From Gnetum montanum (taxonomy: Eukaryota; Streptophyta; Gnetopsida; Gnetales; Gnetaceae): 64,000 bases of DNA. Of the stretch, positions 30,274-43,745 are shown piece by piece; position 1 is the first letter of the stretch, and every line of letters begins with the position of its first letter. The stretch covers positions 124,001-188,000 of the forward strand of contig MNCI01007569.1 in assembly GCA_015680685.1 (NCBI GenBank), in the 5' to 3' direction. Under the pieces are notes generated by a model that was not told where the DNA came from, searched no databases, and saw only the letters and a program-made list of their open reading frames with translations. A program made the position numbers and the translations under genes.

Positions 30274-32598
30274 TAGATAGTCCTAAGCTATGGAGGCTCC
30301 TAAGGTTTTGAAGGACATTCACTAGCTTTGGCCACGTGTAGTAGCTAAGGTAGCTGTGGTTGTCCTACTATGTCTATAACCTTTGGTGGAAGATAAAAGG
30401 CATCCAGAAATGCCTTCATCTTCTCCTCCTTGCTTTAAAGATCATTCATAGTCCACATGACATCACCAATGTGGGATGGAATGGGGACATCCCACAGATA
30501 GGGCATTACTAGGAACATTTCTTTTACATTGACAAACTAGGTGATGAACTATTTTTGTTCAATATCAAACATCATCCTCCATGGAGAGATTTTTGTTTTC
30601 TATTTCCAATCTTCTCAATTCTATGTTTGCTCTAGTTAGTTTCTCTTGTTGTTGATGGATGAAGTTGGTTAATTATTACTTATGCTCATCAACATTCTGC
30701 ATTTGATTGTTCTCTATAGCCAACTATACATTCTCTTGGTGAGTCTAATCCAATGTCTTCTAAATTTTTTTGCTATGTGGCCTCTACCAAGGATTAGTAG
30801 AACACCATCATCTCCATTGCACTCTCAACCCCTTTGATTTTGGTGTGAAGCTATTACATAACTTCCTCTCTTATCAATGCTAGGTTGAGAACTGTGGGGT
30901 TGGCAATCTAGGCTCTTAATTTGGAAACTTTAGCAAAAAAGCATTCATTTAGCTCCTTGGCTATTTCAAATTTCCCTTCTAAGATGATATTCTTACCCCT
31001 TGCCTCAAGTAGCTCCAACTGGGTTGTAGTGATATTTTTCAAAAGGTCAAAGACATCTAGAAGTGTTGCCTAGTTCCTAGCAGTCAATCTAGTAGTTCTT
31101 CATGTTGTGCTGCATTTATTTTTCCACTTGTGGTTCTTGTGGACATATACACATCCTTGAGTGTAGTGACATCTAGTGTAGATGCTGTAGGTGCATTGAG
31201 CATTTCAGCAATCTAGACAACAACCACCTCTGCTACTGTTTCCTACCCTTAGTGTTGCATCACCAATACAGTTGTTCCCTCACCTTCCTCCAAGCACACT
31301 GAGAAGGTTTTGGCATTCCCAAATATTTTTGTGAGTGACTATTATTCTGCAAGAAATACTGTAACCTCTCTAGCACTCAAATTTAACCTTGTAGGTAGCT
31401 ACATTCTTTGGGCTGAGAAAATGGATCCACCTCTACTCATCAAGCTAATTATTCAAGACACCTCATTAAGGTGACTCATTGCTAGTCTATAGACAAATGG
31501 GTCTCCACCACTCATGGCTGCTCATTTCTCTTATTCACTCAAGAGCCATTCTTGGTATTTGTGCAACCATTGGATGGTTGCAGTGATGTCTAACATAGTT
31601 ATCTAAGTGGTAGCTAGAGGTGGTGGTCACTACTCCTATTCTTGGATAGTGGTTTTTGGCATCTTGTCTTTCATCATTTCTGTCTAGTTGATAGCTGCAA
31701 CATTCTTAACAATATCATTGGTGTAACAAACTATTCCTCCCCTTCAACAGAGTTTCCTAATGAGGCATGGGAAGGGAAGTGCCTTCCTTCCATGTTTATT
31801 TTCTTTAAATTGCTTCTCCATCTCTAGATTAATCAATTATGGAAGGTTGACAAGGAATATCCCACTTAGAGCAATGCATGCTTGGGTAGAGATGGTGGTG
31901 ATCTTGCTTAGCCTCACTGTGGGATTAAGGTGGAAGGCCACAATTTTATAGTGGATCCTCTCTACTGGTGTGAGTGCACCAAAATCCTTGTAGTCAACAC
32001 CATAGTACTATTACATCCATTCTTTCTTGATACTGGGATCCACCTGCATTAGGATCCTAGTAAGACTTGCCTTCATTTCTAGCAACCCAAGCACTGCAGC
32101 AATGGCCTACGCTAAGTAGGACACTAAGATATCCTTGATTTTTACCATTGATCTAAGCTGCCTATTGTTCTAGAATAAAAATATCTCTCCCATGTCCACT
32201 CCCTAGTGGAAGTGATGATTGGCCACATGGGAGAGGCCTTCAATTGGTTCTACACTTCTTTTGATGCTTGCTCTAGGAAAGGGCCAAAGTTTAACCCCTA
32301 GAGCACTGATTTTTGGACCTCTCTCAATTTGATTTTGATTTAGGCAAGCCTCTGTTAAGGTTAACTCAATATTTTCTAGTTTTTCTGATGCATCATCCCA
32401 ATGGGAGTGTTTTATTTCTACTGCTAGTTCTGGAATCTATTGAATAGATTCAACCTATGCCTCTTCCCTAAGAGAACTTGTGACATGGGTTGCAAGTAGT
32501 TCTTCTTAGGGCTATTCTTAGCCCCTTCCTATTCTAAGCTATTTCTCCCTTGGTTGAGATGGTCTTGCTTCCTATGTGTGCTTTCCTTTTGGTGCCAT
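30274..32598 (-). pseudogene. A5 ORF2 (env-position protein)
   Basis: ATG at 32598-32596 (MAPKGKHT) directly follows GATCGTAG, a splice acceptor with branch point at 32626-32622. About 775 codons to a stop at 30276-30274. The N-terminal third has the PF20167-like domain: MQVDPSIKKEW, DFGALTPVERIHYKIV, CIALSGIFLVNLP, LINLEMEKQFKENKHGRKA, LPFPCLIRKLC. A charged coiled-coil middle and a P/Q-rich end match A3. It lies after pol and a spacer of about 2.1 kb. Function unknown. Several stops, mostly one transition away from Q, R or W. Confidence 0.7.
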
Positions 32599-34697
32599 CT
32601 ACGATCACAACACATCCATGGATTAATAGATATAATGTGTAACTTTAAATTTTTTAATACCTTCTCTTGTTAGTTAGTTACACTTTGGCTAAGGTTGGAC
32701 CATGGCAGATTGATTATTTTATTATTATTTTATTAATTATTTATTATAAATGTGACCAGATCTTGTTGAAAAGGTTTAACTCTTGTAACTCAGTGTTTAA
32801 TAGTTGATTTTTTAGTTAAACCTTTATGGGAGTTAGAAAAATTGCAAAAAATATTCTATTAAAAATGGCACATTTGTAACCCCCATGACAAAGAGCTTAC
32901 ATTTGGTAGCTACATGGTCAAAGAACGGAGTGATTTGGATAAATAGTTAGGAACTTATGGGCCCTGGAATGTTCTAGGCTCTAAAAAATTGAAAAACTCC
33001 CTCAACATCTATGAGAAAATGTAAAAATTTCAAAGTGGATTCACGTACATATATATACTATTTTTCCACCACGTCAATGAGGCCCCATATATGGGGCCTC
33101 ATATATGGATCTACTCCGATGACGAGGCCCCTTATATGGGGCCCATAGGTAAAAAATTTGAAATTTGAATATCTTGAAAAATATGAGAAATTTTTTAATG
33201 AAATTGAGGTCCATGGAGTCCCAAAAAAGCCAAGAATATGATGAAATTATTGAAGAAGGTCTTTGAAAGCTCAAAAACTAAAAAATTTTACAAATAATGC
33301 TTTTATTAAACAAAATTTATAAAGCAGCACATGATTTGATCTAGAAGATGGATGTACGAAAGACTTTGATTGTAAGAATGTCTAAGGATAAGGTACTTAA
33401 TGAATCCAACCAAGAGATATGCAAGTGGGTCCTTCCCATAGAAGGCACATGCCCTTTTTTTCCCTTGCATAACCTCAACCTAAGAAGTCTGTTGGTCCCA
33501 TAGGTGATTAATAATCAATGAAAGTTAAGGACCAAAACCCAAAAAAATCTACCTAAGAATTCAAATACGTCAGACCAAGACATAGGATCAAGAACATGGA
33601 CATTGGTAGTAAGGTGAGTATTGGACAGCATAGATGGATGATGGAGAGGGTGGCATGGAATTCCAAACTAAGGTCATAATAAGTCCCTTATGAATTTTGT
33701 GTTTAAAATGACCTGATAAAATTCATCCTTAATCCATACCAAAACCAACCTTTGTCAATGACTTCGCATCGCAACTACAAGACCAATCCAACCCCCTCAA
33801 GACATAAGAGTGCTTCCACAAAACAACCACTATTCCATAAAGAGAAGAAAAGAGAAATAGAAAGTGAAAGAGGGCTTTAGTTAGAGGGGACCTTTAGGCA
33901 TAGGTAACATGTCTTTCTAGTCCCATAACCAGTACTTGTACCCCATTTATTTGTTTGAGGGGTGTGCTTTGAATTCTCATCATGTTTTTCTTTTTTTCTT
34001 TTTACTTTTATTTTGTTTTGTCTTTGTTAAAATTCTTAGATGGGAACCACACCATGCAAAGACTTTATTTGACTTCCTATTATTTGTTGAAACGAAATGG
34101 TAAGAAGCTCTTGAAAACACTCGAGCACCCAAGTAGGTAGAAGAGTACAAAGTGTATTGAGTTCCTTTGAAGTCACACCTTGTACAAACCTTTGAATCCT
34201 TCCCAATTTCGAAAACTACCAAGGTCATAACTTGATTAAAAATTTATTTAATGAAAGGGACCTTAAACTTTCAAAACAATAAAAGCCATAGAGTTTGTGG
34301 ATGGGTAGATGTCATGAACTCACTACCTATTTCATGAACAAGAATCCATGACTAAGCCATCGATACAAAAATTCAAAAATAGAAACTAAAAAATTAGCAA
34401 ACAAAACATAAAGCACAAACCATCATTAGTAAAAACTATAGCACCACTATGTCTTGTGGCAATAAAGCACTTTTATTAGCAAAAATTTTAAAATCACACT
34501 CAAACAAAACAAAGCAAAATATATAAGAAAGTGTAAAATATTCAAGAAAGATTCAAATGTACTAACGATGATGTAAACCAAAAAATTTTGAAAATCAAAA
34601 AATGTGTAAAATACATAATTTGTAAAATTAAAAATGTGAAAAACAAAAAATAGAAAAATTGAGGAGCCATACAGATGATTATCACAGATGGCCATCT
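32599..34697 (-). other. A5 spacer between pol and ORF2
   Basis: Noncoding. On the minus strand it holds PPT-like site A at 34708-34698 (AGTTGTGGGGG), GTGTGACTTCAAAGGAACT near 34178, GAATTCAAAGCACACCCC near 33975, GGGAAGGACCCACT near 33440, a donor-like GTAAGC at 32900-32895, PPT-like site B at 32890-32880 (TGTCATGGGGG), and a branch point plus acceptor at 32626-32599. Tandem ATATGGGGCC(T/C) units lie at about 33082-33142. Two frames at 34228-33980 and 33274-33074 lie within it and are not credible as genes. Confidence 0.6.
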
Positions 34698-34814
34698 CCC
34701 CCACAACTAATTTGGAAGGAGGAGATCTGAAAAATTGAACATGGTTTTCTATCCATTGAGGTAGTTGTTGCACTGCCTTACTTGGGCTCATAGAAAGGTT
34801 TCACTTATTGGATG

Positions 34815-35975
34815 TTAACCAACTAATTTTTATGTGGGCTCTTAGGTTTTTGTATGGTCATGGCCCTAGAAGAAAGGGTTTTTTCAATTATATAAGGTCC
34901 CTCCCACAATGTTTGACACTTTGTCTTCTGGGATACGTGTGTGGGGTTCCAGTAGAGAACCTTATCTCCCAACTGAAATTTTACTTTCTATATTCTAAGG
35001 TCATGTTGTTATTTGTTATATGCCTTGTGCACTTCATTCAAAGAGAGGACTACTAATTAATTTTCATCTAGCACATTCAGGTTTATCATTCTTTCTCTTT
35101 ATGCTAGGCTCAACTCAAGGTCCAAGTCATAGGCTGTTGAAAGTGTATGGAGCTTGCATTTCACTAGAAGTGTTGGAAGTTTTCCATACACTAGCTCGTA
35201 GGGAGAGTAGCCAATAGGGAGTTTTCATGTTGATCAGTAGGCCCATAGGGCATCATTAAGTTTTATGCTCCAATCTCTCCTATATTTTCTTATGGTCCTT
35301 GTTAGGATCTTTGTAATCTCCTTGTTAGTAACTTCTACTTAACTATTGGCTTGGGGGTGATAGGGTGTTGTTAATTTATGTTCAACCTCCAAGCGTTGCA
35401 TCAACTTTCTAAAAGTAACACCTATAAAATTAGTTCCACTATCAAAGAGCAATACACATGGCACCCCAAACCTATTTACAGTATTTTTTCATACAAATCT
35501 AGCAGTAGTGGATGATGTATAATCGATGATGGCTAAGGCTTCTACCCATTTGGTGCAGTAATCAACTACTACAATGATGTATGCCTTCTCATTGGACATG
35601 GGTGTGATGAGACCCATGAAGTCTATGCCCCATATGTCAAAGGGCTTTAATGATTGAATCCACTATTGAGGATCCTCAATTCGAGCGATCATCCCACCAT
35701 CTCATTGATAGCATTCACAAGATTAGACAAATTGGTGGGCATCCTTGAAGATTGTTAGCCAATAGTATCCTCCCATCTGGATTTTTATGGTCATGCATGT
35801 CCCTACATAGTGATATCCATAAGGGCCTTTGTGAGCATCTTAGAGAACACACAATTCATCTATATCAAGGACACGCATCGAACCAGGCCATCAATGCACA
35901 CCTTGTAAAGGTATCTTTTAATTTCTATGAAGTACTTTGTCCAATGAAGAAATTGTTGTTTCTTCCTAAATTCTA
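34815..35975 (-). pseudogene. A5 integrase remnant
   Basis: The zinc-binding region precedes KPFDIWGIDFMGLITPMSNE near 35650-35600, then IIVVVDYCTKWVEAL, LLFDSGTNFI near 35450, YHPQAN and [12 protein letters not shown] near 35330. All three catalytic residues (D, D, E) can be seen, unlike in T0, though frameshifts and stops interrupt the frame. The C-terminal domain has LWAY, PIGYSPYELVYGK and LWEGPYIIEKTL. The latter form is typical of Athila-like integrases. Confidence 0.78.
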
Positions 35976-37691
35976 GATCTTGTAGCATCTCTTGAGTGAG
36001 AAGGTAAGTAAGGATGCTAGTATACCAATTTGGTTTAGGGGGCACTTGGTCATTTATTACTCTTGTAAAGAGAAGTTCATCTAGAAATTGATCAAAGAGC
36101 ATACTCTCATCCTCTTTCTTATCCCATCTTAACCAAGAGAGGTGATTAGTGACCACATTCTCAAGTCCTTTATGATCTACCATTGTGAGATTGAATTCAT
36201 GTAAGATCATAAGCCACCATATGATATGGGGGCTCATCATTGCCTTGTTCATTAGGAAGCAAATGGCACTATGATCTGTGTGGATAAAAACTTTATAGCC
36301 AATCACATAGTGCCTAAACTTTTCTAAAGCAAACACCACTACCATCAATTCTTTCTCAGTTGTGATATAATTCAACTATGCATCCACAATGCTTCATCTT
36401 GTGTAGTGGATGTAATATGGATGTTTCTTATCATCCAACTATGTAATCATAGCTCCCAAGGCATAATTAGATGCATGTGTCATTATACAAAATGGCTTGG
36501 ACCAATTTGGTGCCTGTACAGTTGGAGTTTCTATGAGTTTCTCCTTTAGTAGTTGGAATGCATGTTCACACTCCTTAATCTAGACAAATGGTGCATCTTT
36601 CTTTGTAAACTCAACCAATAGCTTTGAGATCTTAGAGAAATTCTCTATAAACTATCAGTAGTAGCCAATGTATCCAAGGAATGATTAGATGTCTTTGACT
36701 ATCTCTAGCTGCCATGTAATTCCTTGGATGACCCTTATCTTTTTCAGGTCTACATCAATCCATTCCTAAGTAATTCTATGCCCTAGTACTATGCCTTCTT
36801 GGACCATTAAATGGCTTTTCTACCAATTGAGCCTAAGGTTTGTTTCAATACATCTTTTTAGTACCCGCTTAAGGCAATATAGGGCTTGCTCAAATGTAGT
36901 CCCATAGGTAGAGAAGTTATCCATAAAGACTTCTACCTTGCTACCAATCTTCTATTGAAAAACATTAAGGACCATGCATTAAAATGTTGCAGGGGCATTG
37001 CATAGATGAAATGGCATCTTACAATATGCATAAGTCCCCCAGAGACTCATAAATGTTGGCTTGGCCTAATCTTCTAGCACAATCTAGATTTGGTTATAGC
37101 CACTATACCCATCCAAGAAGTTATATTAGCAATGCCCATAGATAGTATCCAATACTTGGTCCACAAATGGCAATGGAAAATGATATTTAAATGTTTCTAT
37201 GTTTAATAGCCTAAAGTTGATGTAGACCCACCTCTTGCCACCTTTCTTTGACATAATTACAAGTGGACTAACCCACACACTATCCACAATGGGATAGATG
37301 AACCCCACCATGAGAAGTTGTTCTATTTCCTCCTTTATGATTTGCTTCAACATGGGATTCAGTTGCCTTTATGGATACCTTCTTTGCTTCATGGTTGGGT
37401 CAGTGTAGATACGATGCTAGCATATCCTTGGATCAATTCTAGTCAGTTTAGGATATGACCAAGTAAAGGCTATTGGCTACTTCTTGACCACTTGCAACAG
37501 CTTGTCTTTTTCTTCGACAGCAAGATTTTCATTCATTATGACTGGATTGCCATGGTCTAAAAATGCATACTCCATGCCAACTAGTAGAGTTTTTAACTCT
37601 AGTTTCTTCTATTTAAAATTTTCAAGGATTTCCAACTCTCCCCAATAGGTATCAACATCAAAGAGTTGTGATGAACTTGCTCAAGTTCATC
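35976..37691 (-). pseudogene. A5 RT and RNase H remnant
   Basis: Starts at the A6 insertion point. Pre-RT: LKTLLVGMEYAFLDHGN. RT: IIKEEIEQLLMVGFIYPIVD, SPLVIMSKKGGKRWVYINF, KYHFPLPFVDQVLDTIYG (37353-37126), FLDGYSGYNQIQIV, TYAYCKMPFHLCNAPATF, and the centre VFMDNFSTYG near 36920, where the second D of the YxDD-type motif is N. RNase H 36375-36100: NYITTEKELMVVVFALEKFR, VFIHTDHSAICFLMNK, ENVVTNHLSWL. RT copies the RNA to DNA and RNase H removes the template; this copy is dead. Confidence 0.82.
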
Positions 37692-37696
37692 CATAC
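37692..37696. repeat. Target-site duplication of A6, left (CATAC)
   Basis: CATAC precedes TGATGAGACG and recurs at 44811-44815. Confidence 0.95.
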
Positions 37697-38592
37697 TGAT
37701 GAGACGTGATATCGCGGTCCACCGCCAAATCTATAAATAAGAGGTGGCACTCCCCTTATTCCTCATCCTAGGCTAGAAGTAGCAAAGCTTTGGCAGTTTA
37801 GTCACTCTAGAGATAGAATATTTTCCATGTGCTTGTAGTAGGAGTCCCCAAGTGAACGGTTCTTTATTTGAGCAGCTTTGTACCTAAACGCAAGTTGTGT
37901 ATGGCAATAAAGACGAGCTTTGTGGATAAACCTTGCAATGCATGGAATAGGCTTATTATCTATTATTTCTTACCTGTTATTTATTACATGCATTGGCGCA
38001 ACATGAGTACGACTTGATTACGAGCATTGATGAATGTGTACGGCTAACCAAGGAATCGACTACTCATCGCGATTAGATTCTCTCACCCTTGTCTCCTAGA
38101 ACAAGGGATGAGTATGACTTGATTACGAGCATCTACAGATGTGTATAGCTAGTCAAGGAATCGGCTTCTCATCATGCTTAGGCTAGATAGGTGCCTCAGT
38201 ACGACCACTTCGAGCACGTGCGTTACGTGTGGTGACCCCAGTAACGATTAGCATTTGGTAGACACAGTTGCATAGTTCAGGGTGTGTACAATAAGTGGGA
38301 ACGGATGCTTATGCTAGTTAATTTAGACTTAGGACATTAGTTAGAGTTAGTTAGTTTCTCAACCCTTCGCTCTTAGCATAGAAGCCATAAAACCAGAAAA
38401 GACCAAAAAAATCATATACCTCGGACTTACTTAACCATACACCGTGACAACAACAAGTTTGGGAACACAATGAATGATTAACCCCAAGTGTTGCATGGGG
38501 CGTTTAGGCATTTAGTCTATAGAGTTTGATCAAATCACGCGTGCTACGCTCATTTCGTATGGTTGAGTGTAGGGGTACCTCGCCACTCATCA
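37697..38592 (+). repeat. A6 5' LTR
   Basis: 896 bp, TGATGAGACGTG to CGCCACTCATCA. TATAAATA near 37731. Two copies of an unit of about 117 bp starting GAGTACGACTTGATTACGAG (near 38005 and 38108). It has only one GTGATATCGCGG palindrome where the 3' LTR has several. Confidence 0.93.
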
Positions 38593-38593
38593 T

Positions 38594-38611
38594 TGGAGTC
38601 GTTGCCGAGGA
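38594..38611 (+). other. A6 primer-binding site, tRNA-Asp type
   Basis: TGGAGTCGTTGCCGAGGA, three mismatches to the A1 site, one base after the LTR. Confidence 0.85.
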
Positions 38612-38707
38612 CTAAGTGTTTGTGTGTCGAATAGAACATAAGGGATATCACTCACATCGTTGTGAGCCTTAACAAACCTTCAGGTTAATCAAGAAAAAAT
38701 TTATATA

Positions 38708-41050
38708 ATGGTGAGATTAGCACACCGATTAAAAATGCCTTCTTCTCATAAGAGCAACTCACCACCTAAGGACCACACACGAGATAGTCGGCAAGATAAA
38801 AAACATAGCCAAAATCAGCCAAGTCCTAAACAATATAAGATGACATATACTCATCTTGATGAGTATATTCCTAATTTTACTTTTGTTCTCCATCAGGACG
38901 AGCAACTACGGTGGAGAGATTTGCAAGGTAACATCATGTTACCCCTAGATCAAGCTATCTCTCGCATGCTTTTCCATGCCTTGGCATAGATTGGCATGCA
39001 AGAACTATTTGCTAAATACGTTGTGAAAGATTTTGACATGCGGGATTATTATCCCATAGATGCCCAATGTATGAGAGACTTGAGGCAGGAGAGTCAACAT
39101 GCACTTTTGAAGGGCAAGGTCCAGCACGTCCTTAGCGAAATAGGAGAAGAGGAACCCCTTATCACAGGTTCTTTAGCAAAAGATGTTCCCCCTCCTAACG
39201 ATGATGAGGAGGTTGGGTATCAGAACCTATGATCAACGATACATATCCCTGGTTTTAATGCCCATAAGCACCAGCTATTCACAAAGGGAACAACCACTCA
39301 TGTTAAGGACGGGCACTTTGATCGTCACAACGATTGGGGCCGTAGCAGCTGAAGAGAAGGCAAGAAACATCATCATGGTGATGGTTCCCCTTCTTCTTCC
39401 CCTTCTTCACATCACTCATCCTCTCCTTCCACATCTAGGCACAGCCACCATGAACACAAAGGCGAGGATAAAAGCAAGAAAGATGAAAAACCTTGATGGG
39501 AAAGTTGAGAGAAAGGACAAGGGCAAGGACGTAGGGAGAGTAGGGAACAACGTAGAAATCACAGGCATCATGAAAAAGATGATCATGATGAGCCCATACT
39601 CACAACCCAAAGTATGCTTAACATTATGGAGGCAGTTAGGATTCCCACAAGGCATTTAAAGGATAGCCGGATCAAATGATTAGACATGAACAACATCCCA
39701 CGGTTTGAAGGGGGATACAATGCTATCCAAAAAATCATTTACAAGCATTCCACGATGCCTGTGCCTTGCAGAATATAGAAAATGAGTGGCAAAAACTTAA
39801 GTTGTTCCCAAGGACACTCACTAAAGAAGCAGAGAGCTGGTACCAATCCTTAGAATCAGAAACCATCAGGAGGTGGAGTACGATGCTAGAACTATTCAAC
39901 GAAAAGTATCAAACATACTCCAGAGTGTCCAATTTGCGTAAGCAGATCCAAGGTTGGAAGCAAGGTACACATGAACCCTTGGATGCTACCATGGCCCACT
40001 ATTACACATTGTTACATCGTTGCTCAGGCCATGGGTACGCTCAGCGAGATCAACTTCGCCACATCGTGGATGGGCTAAGAAATGAAACTAGAAGAACCCT
40101 TGGGACTTATGCCCAGGGGAGACTCTCACAACCTAGAGCCCATGAAGTACGTAGCTTATTGGAGCAAGTAGCAAATGAAGAAGGTGAGCTATGCAAAAGG
40201 GAAAGTGCGAAAGAGTATAACCATGATCCCTCCATTTGAAAGAAGGGAGTGAAATTTTTTGATGAAGAGAATGAGTTACCAATCGAAGAGTTGGTGAATC
40301 GGAAGACTTTGCCAACCCAAAAATTAACAATCGAGGTATCAGCCAAAGTAGACCAAATGTGGGATTCCTTAGACTCAAGAATTGAAACAGTCTTGAAAAT
40401 TGTAGAAGAGTCTAAGGTAGAACAAAGTAGTGACAAATGTAAGAAAAAGTGGAGAGATTTAGGTCCTGCACATAACAAGGGTAAGGGAAAAATCACTAAC
40501 TCTGATGTGGCTGAGGATTCTGATTCAGACAATGATGGTGGATGTGAGATCTGCCATTATGACCATCCTAAGGGATGTTGCCCCATCATCTCACATCTAC
40601 AGGAGTCTGGGGTGTACGCGCTTAATCCAAGACTCAACCAACGGCAAACACCCTGAAGGTTACCTTATCCAGAAGGTAACCCAAGTCAGTTCCACCAACC
40701 CTTAATGTATTATCCAAGTGGAACTCCACCAAAATCCATCGGACAACATTAGCAGTGGCAATACCCATAGTCATGGGGGATTCCACCGCCAACACAATAG
40801 TACCCTTATCGGCAGCCCGATCCTTATGGTTATTATGTGCAGCAGCCAATTTCTCCAAGTGACTCTATGAGTCACTCAACCCCCAACCATCATTACCAAA
40901 TTCGAGAGTACTTCAGAAGGACTCCTTCTCCTCCGGGAGACATCTCACACTCGTTCCATCCTCCTAATCCATTAGCACCTCTTCCACCACAAGTAGTTCC
41001 CATAACACCTCCTGCTCCAACAATGCAAGGGAAACTTCCTCCTCAACCAT
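38708..41050 (+). pseudogene. gag: A6 gag, lightly damaged
   Basis: N-terminal part from ATG 38708: YTHLDEYIPNFTFVLHQDEQ, RWRDLQGNIMLPLDQAIS; a TAG at 38987-38989 interrupts it and the frame then runs to 39232. Frameshifts follow in a charged H/K/D-rich region. The capsid domain 39766-40239 (WQKLKLFPRTL, SWYQSLESETIRRWST, FNEKYQTYSRVSNLR, GLRNETRRTLGTYAQG) ends at TGA 40237-40239, where A5 has R (PSIRK), a CGA-to-TGA change. The same frame continues to 40656 with an acidic linker and the knuckle GGCEICHYDHPKGCCP (CX2CX3HX4C). The P-rich tail extends to about 41050 in another frame. Confidence 0.85.
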
Positions 41051-41177
41051 AGCAACATCATGCTGCAAGAGCTGTAAATATCCAACCTGTTGCTAGTTCT
41101 AACAACTGTAAAAAGAGAATAACTTACTTCAAAACCAAAAGCCTAGACAAACTCTCACAACAAGAAGCGTTGAGGCC

Positions 41178-42007
41178 ATGTACACTCCTCCACCATCTAA
41201 CACTTCGGAGCACCCTTCCATCCAAAATCAGAGCTTAACACATATGGTTATGTTAACGCATACTGTAACTAACTGGATCAAGGTAGGCCACCTTCCCAAG
41301 AAACTAACTGACCCTGGGAGTTCCTTAATCTATTTGCAGATCACCGAAAATGAACCACATAGGGCTCTTCTTGACTTAGGTTCCAGAGTTAACTTAATTT
41401 TACAAGAGATGTATCATGCCTAGAACTTGCCCCAACTTAAGAAGAGCAACATTCAACTAGAGCTGGTAGACCAGTCCATCACCATTCCCTTGGGATTGGT
41501 GGAGGACATCATCACCACTATGTGTGGTTGGTCTTACCTAGCTGATTTTCTGGTGATTGAAGTGAACAACAACGAAGGGGACTTCCCAATTATAATGGGA
41601 AGGGCATGGCTAAGCATAGTAGACACATGTCTCAGGATCGGTAATCTTTCCTTGGAAATTCCCAAGATCAACATATGTGGAAAGATCGAGAAGAGGAAAG
41701 TTCCATGCATCACATACAATGATTCATCGGGTCATGACATGAAGGAAATGCCTCCATGTAACAGGTGTGCCCAAGAAACTTTGAACCAAAGATGCCTGTA
41801 TGTAGCAACCACACAAGAAGTAGTAGACACCCTGTGGTTGACAGCTACCAGAAGGAGCAGAAAAAAATGCATGGAACGAACTGAGGAAACCCATGCCAAC
41901 AATGAAGGCATGGATACATTGGAATATGAGCATCACCAACTTCCATCCCTCAATCTAAGATCATCAATTGGGAGAAGTTGGGAACTTTTACGAAATTCAA
42001 ACAAACA
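41178..42007 (+). pseudogene. A6 aspartic protease, one stop
   Basis: The frame 41178-42068 is broken only by TAG at 41421-41423. The active-site region is HRALLDLGSRVNLILQEMYH, a DLG form where retroviral proteases have DTG/DSG and of the kind seen in Athila-like elements. SITIPLGLVEDII, DFLVIEVNNNEGDFPIIMGR and AWLSIV complete the fold. It would cut the Gag-Pol polyprotein. The normal RT does not follow; the frame runs into the spacer at about 42007. Confidence 0.8.
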
Positions 42008-43644
42008 CTTATTATTTCTGATCTCTCCCTTACAACTCAGTCATGGGGGAGATGGCCACCTATGCTAATCATATGGGGCCCTTAGTTCTTTTAAGTTTTT
42101 TTTTACAATGTTTTTTTTTACACATTTTTGTTTTACAAATTTCTTTAACTTTTCTACTTTTTGTTTTACAAATTTCTTTAACTTATCTCGTTTTTATTTT
42201 ACATCATCGTTATACTTTTTCAATTTTTATGTGTGTGTGTGATCCACCTTGTAAGTTTGTCCCATAATAAGCGTTCTTCATGATGGTATGAACTATTTTC
42301 ATATTGATTGCTAATGTTTGGTTTTTACCTTTAAGTCACAATGTTGATACTAAGGTATGTTTCTTTTGATATGGCAGGCAATGAGACCACTTCATCCATC
42401 CATCCACCAATTTCTATGGTTTCTCTCAGCTTGGAAATGTACAGTCCCTTTCTAATAAGAACTTTAATGAATCGGTGATTGGGGATTTCTCAAACTAAGG
42501 AAGGACTCAAGGGTTGAACAGGGTGTGACTTCAAGGGAACTGATGCTTTTGTGTTGGTCATTCTCTTGGGTGCTTGAATGTTCCTTCTTGAGTTTTGTTA
42601 CCATTCCGATGTTACCCAATTATCAAAAGCCAAGACAATAAAAATAAGAAGTCTTTGCATGGTGTGGTTCTCATGCATAAAAACACCAAACTCAAAAAAA
42701 ACAAAAAAAAAACACAAACCAAGTGAGAATTCAAAGCACACCCCTTAGACGAATAAACTTGGGCTACAAGCACTGGTTACGGAACCAAAAGTGTTTCCTC
42801 TAACTAAGGCCCTTCTCGCTTCCCATTCTCTCCTTTGTTTCATCAGAATGGTGGTGGCTCTTGGAGTGTGCATTCTTGTTGCCCAAGTGGATGGTTTAAC
42901 CGAATGCGTTGATGCGAAGTCACTGGATGTGGTTGGTTTGAGGCCAAAGTTGGAATGAGATTTACCAAGTCATGTTAATCATCAAACACACAAGGGGTTG
43001 TACACCACCTTGTTCTTGGGATTCCATTCCATTTCTCTTCTCTCCATCCTTCTCTCCATTGTTCACCTCATTGCCAGTTGTATCATTAGTGTATATATTT
43101 TGGTTGATGCACTGTTTTCTTTTTGGTAAATTCTTATGGTTAAGACTTTAACTCTTGTTCCAAATGACATTCCCAAGGCCTACGAACTCTTTGAATGTGG
43201 GTTTGTTAGGGCATTAAGGGCATGAGCCTGCTTTGGGGAGGACCCACTGACATTCCTATTTGGAGCCTTAGTTAAATTCTTTTCCTTAACATTTTAACAA
43301 TTAAGTTTATTTTGTTCATTTCCATCTTGACATCCATTTCATCGATGACATAGTTGTCCCTTTTTATCTCTCTTTCTTACTCCTTTTTCTTTCTCCATTC
43401 TAATGCTACCGAAGGTTTGCGATTAGTCATGGGGGTACAGGGCCTAATTTTTTCAATTTTCTCCTAGCCCCAAAATTTTTGATTTTCTTCCTAACCCCTA
43501 CACCTTCAGTAGTCATCAATCACATATTCCCAGATCCATATCAGCCATACCACAACCTAGCCAATGTGTTTACACCAAAGCAAGGTATCAATTACATGAT
43601 GATTGAATTGCCCTTGCTAATATAAGATTGTGTTGTGTGTGCAG
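42008..43644 (+). other. A6 spacer before ORF2
   Basis: Noncoding. PPT-like sites at 42039-42049 (AGTCATGGGGG) and 43425-43435 (AGTCATGGGGG). Shared blocks: GTGTGACTTCAAGGGAACT near 42523, GAATTCAAAGCACACCCCTT near 42727, CTCTAACTAAGGCCCTTCTC near 42798, GGGGAGGACCCACT near 43236. Donor-like AAG/GTTTGC at 43415 is decayed. Branch point CTAAT at 43617-43621 and acceptor GCAG at 43641-43644 precede the ORF2 ATG. Confidence 0.6.
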
Positions 43645-43745
43645 ATGGCGACCATGCAAACAACAGAGTGGATCTGGAGCAAACACTTGGAGTGGAGCCG
43701 TGCTAGACACGACGGTGCAAGGAGCAAGATCAATGGTGTGCTTAC
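43645..43745 (+). pseudogene. A6 ORF2 stub
   Basis: MATMQTTEWIWSKHLEWSR follows the acceptor directly, at the position of MAPR/MAPK in A3 and A5. After about 30 codons a stop occurs and the rest of ORF2 is deleted. The remaining 250 bp lead to the PPT. Confidence 0.55.
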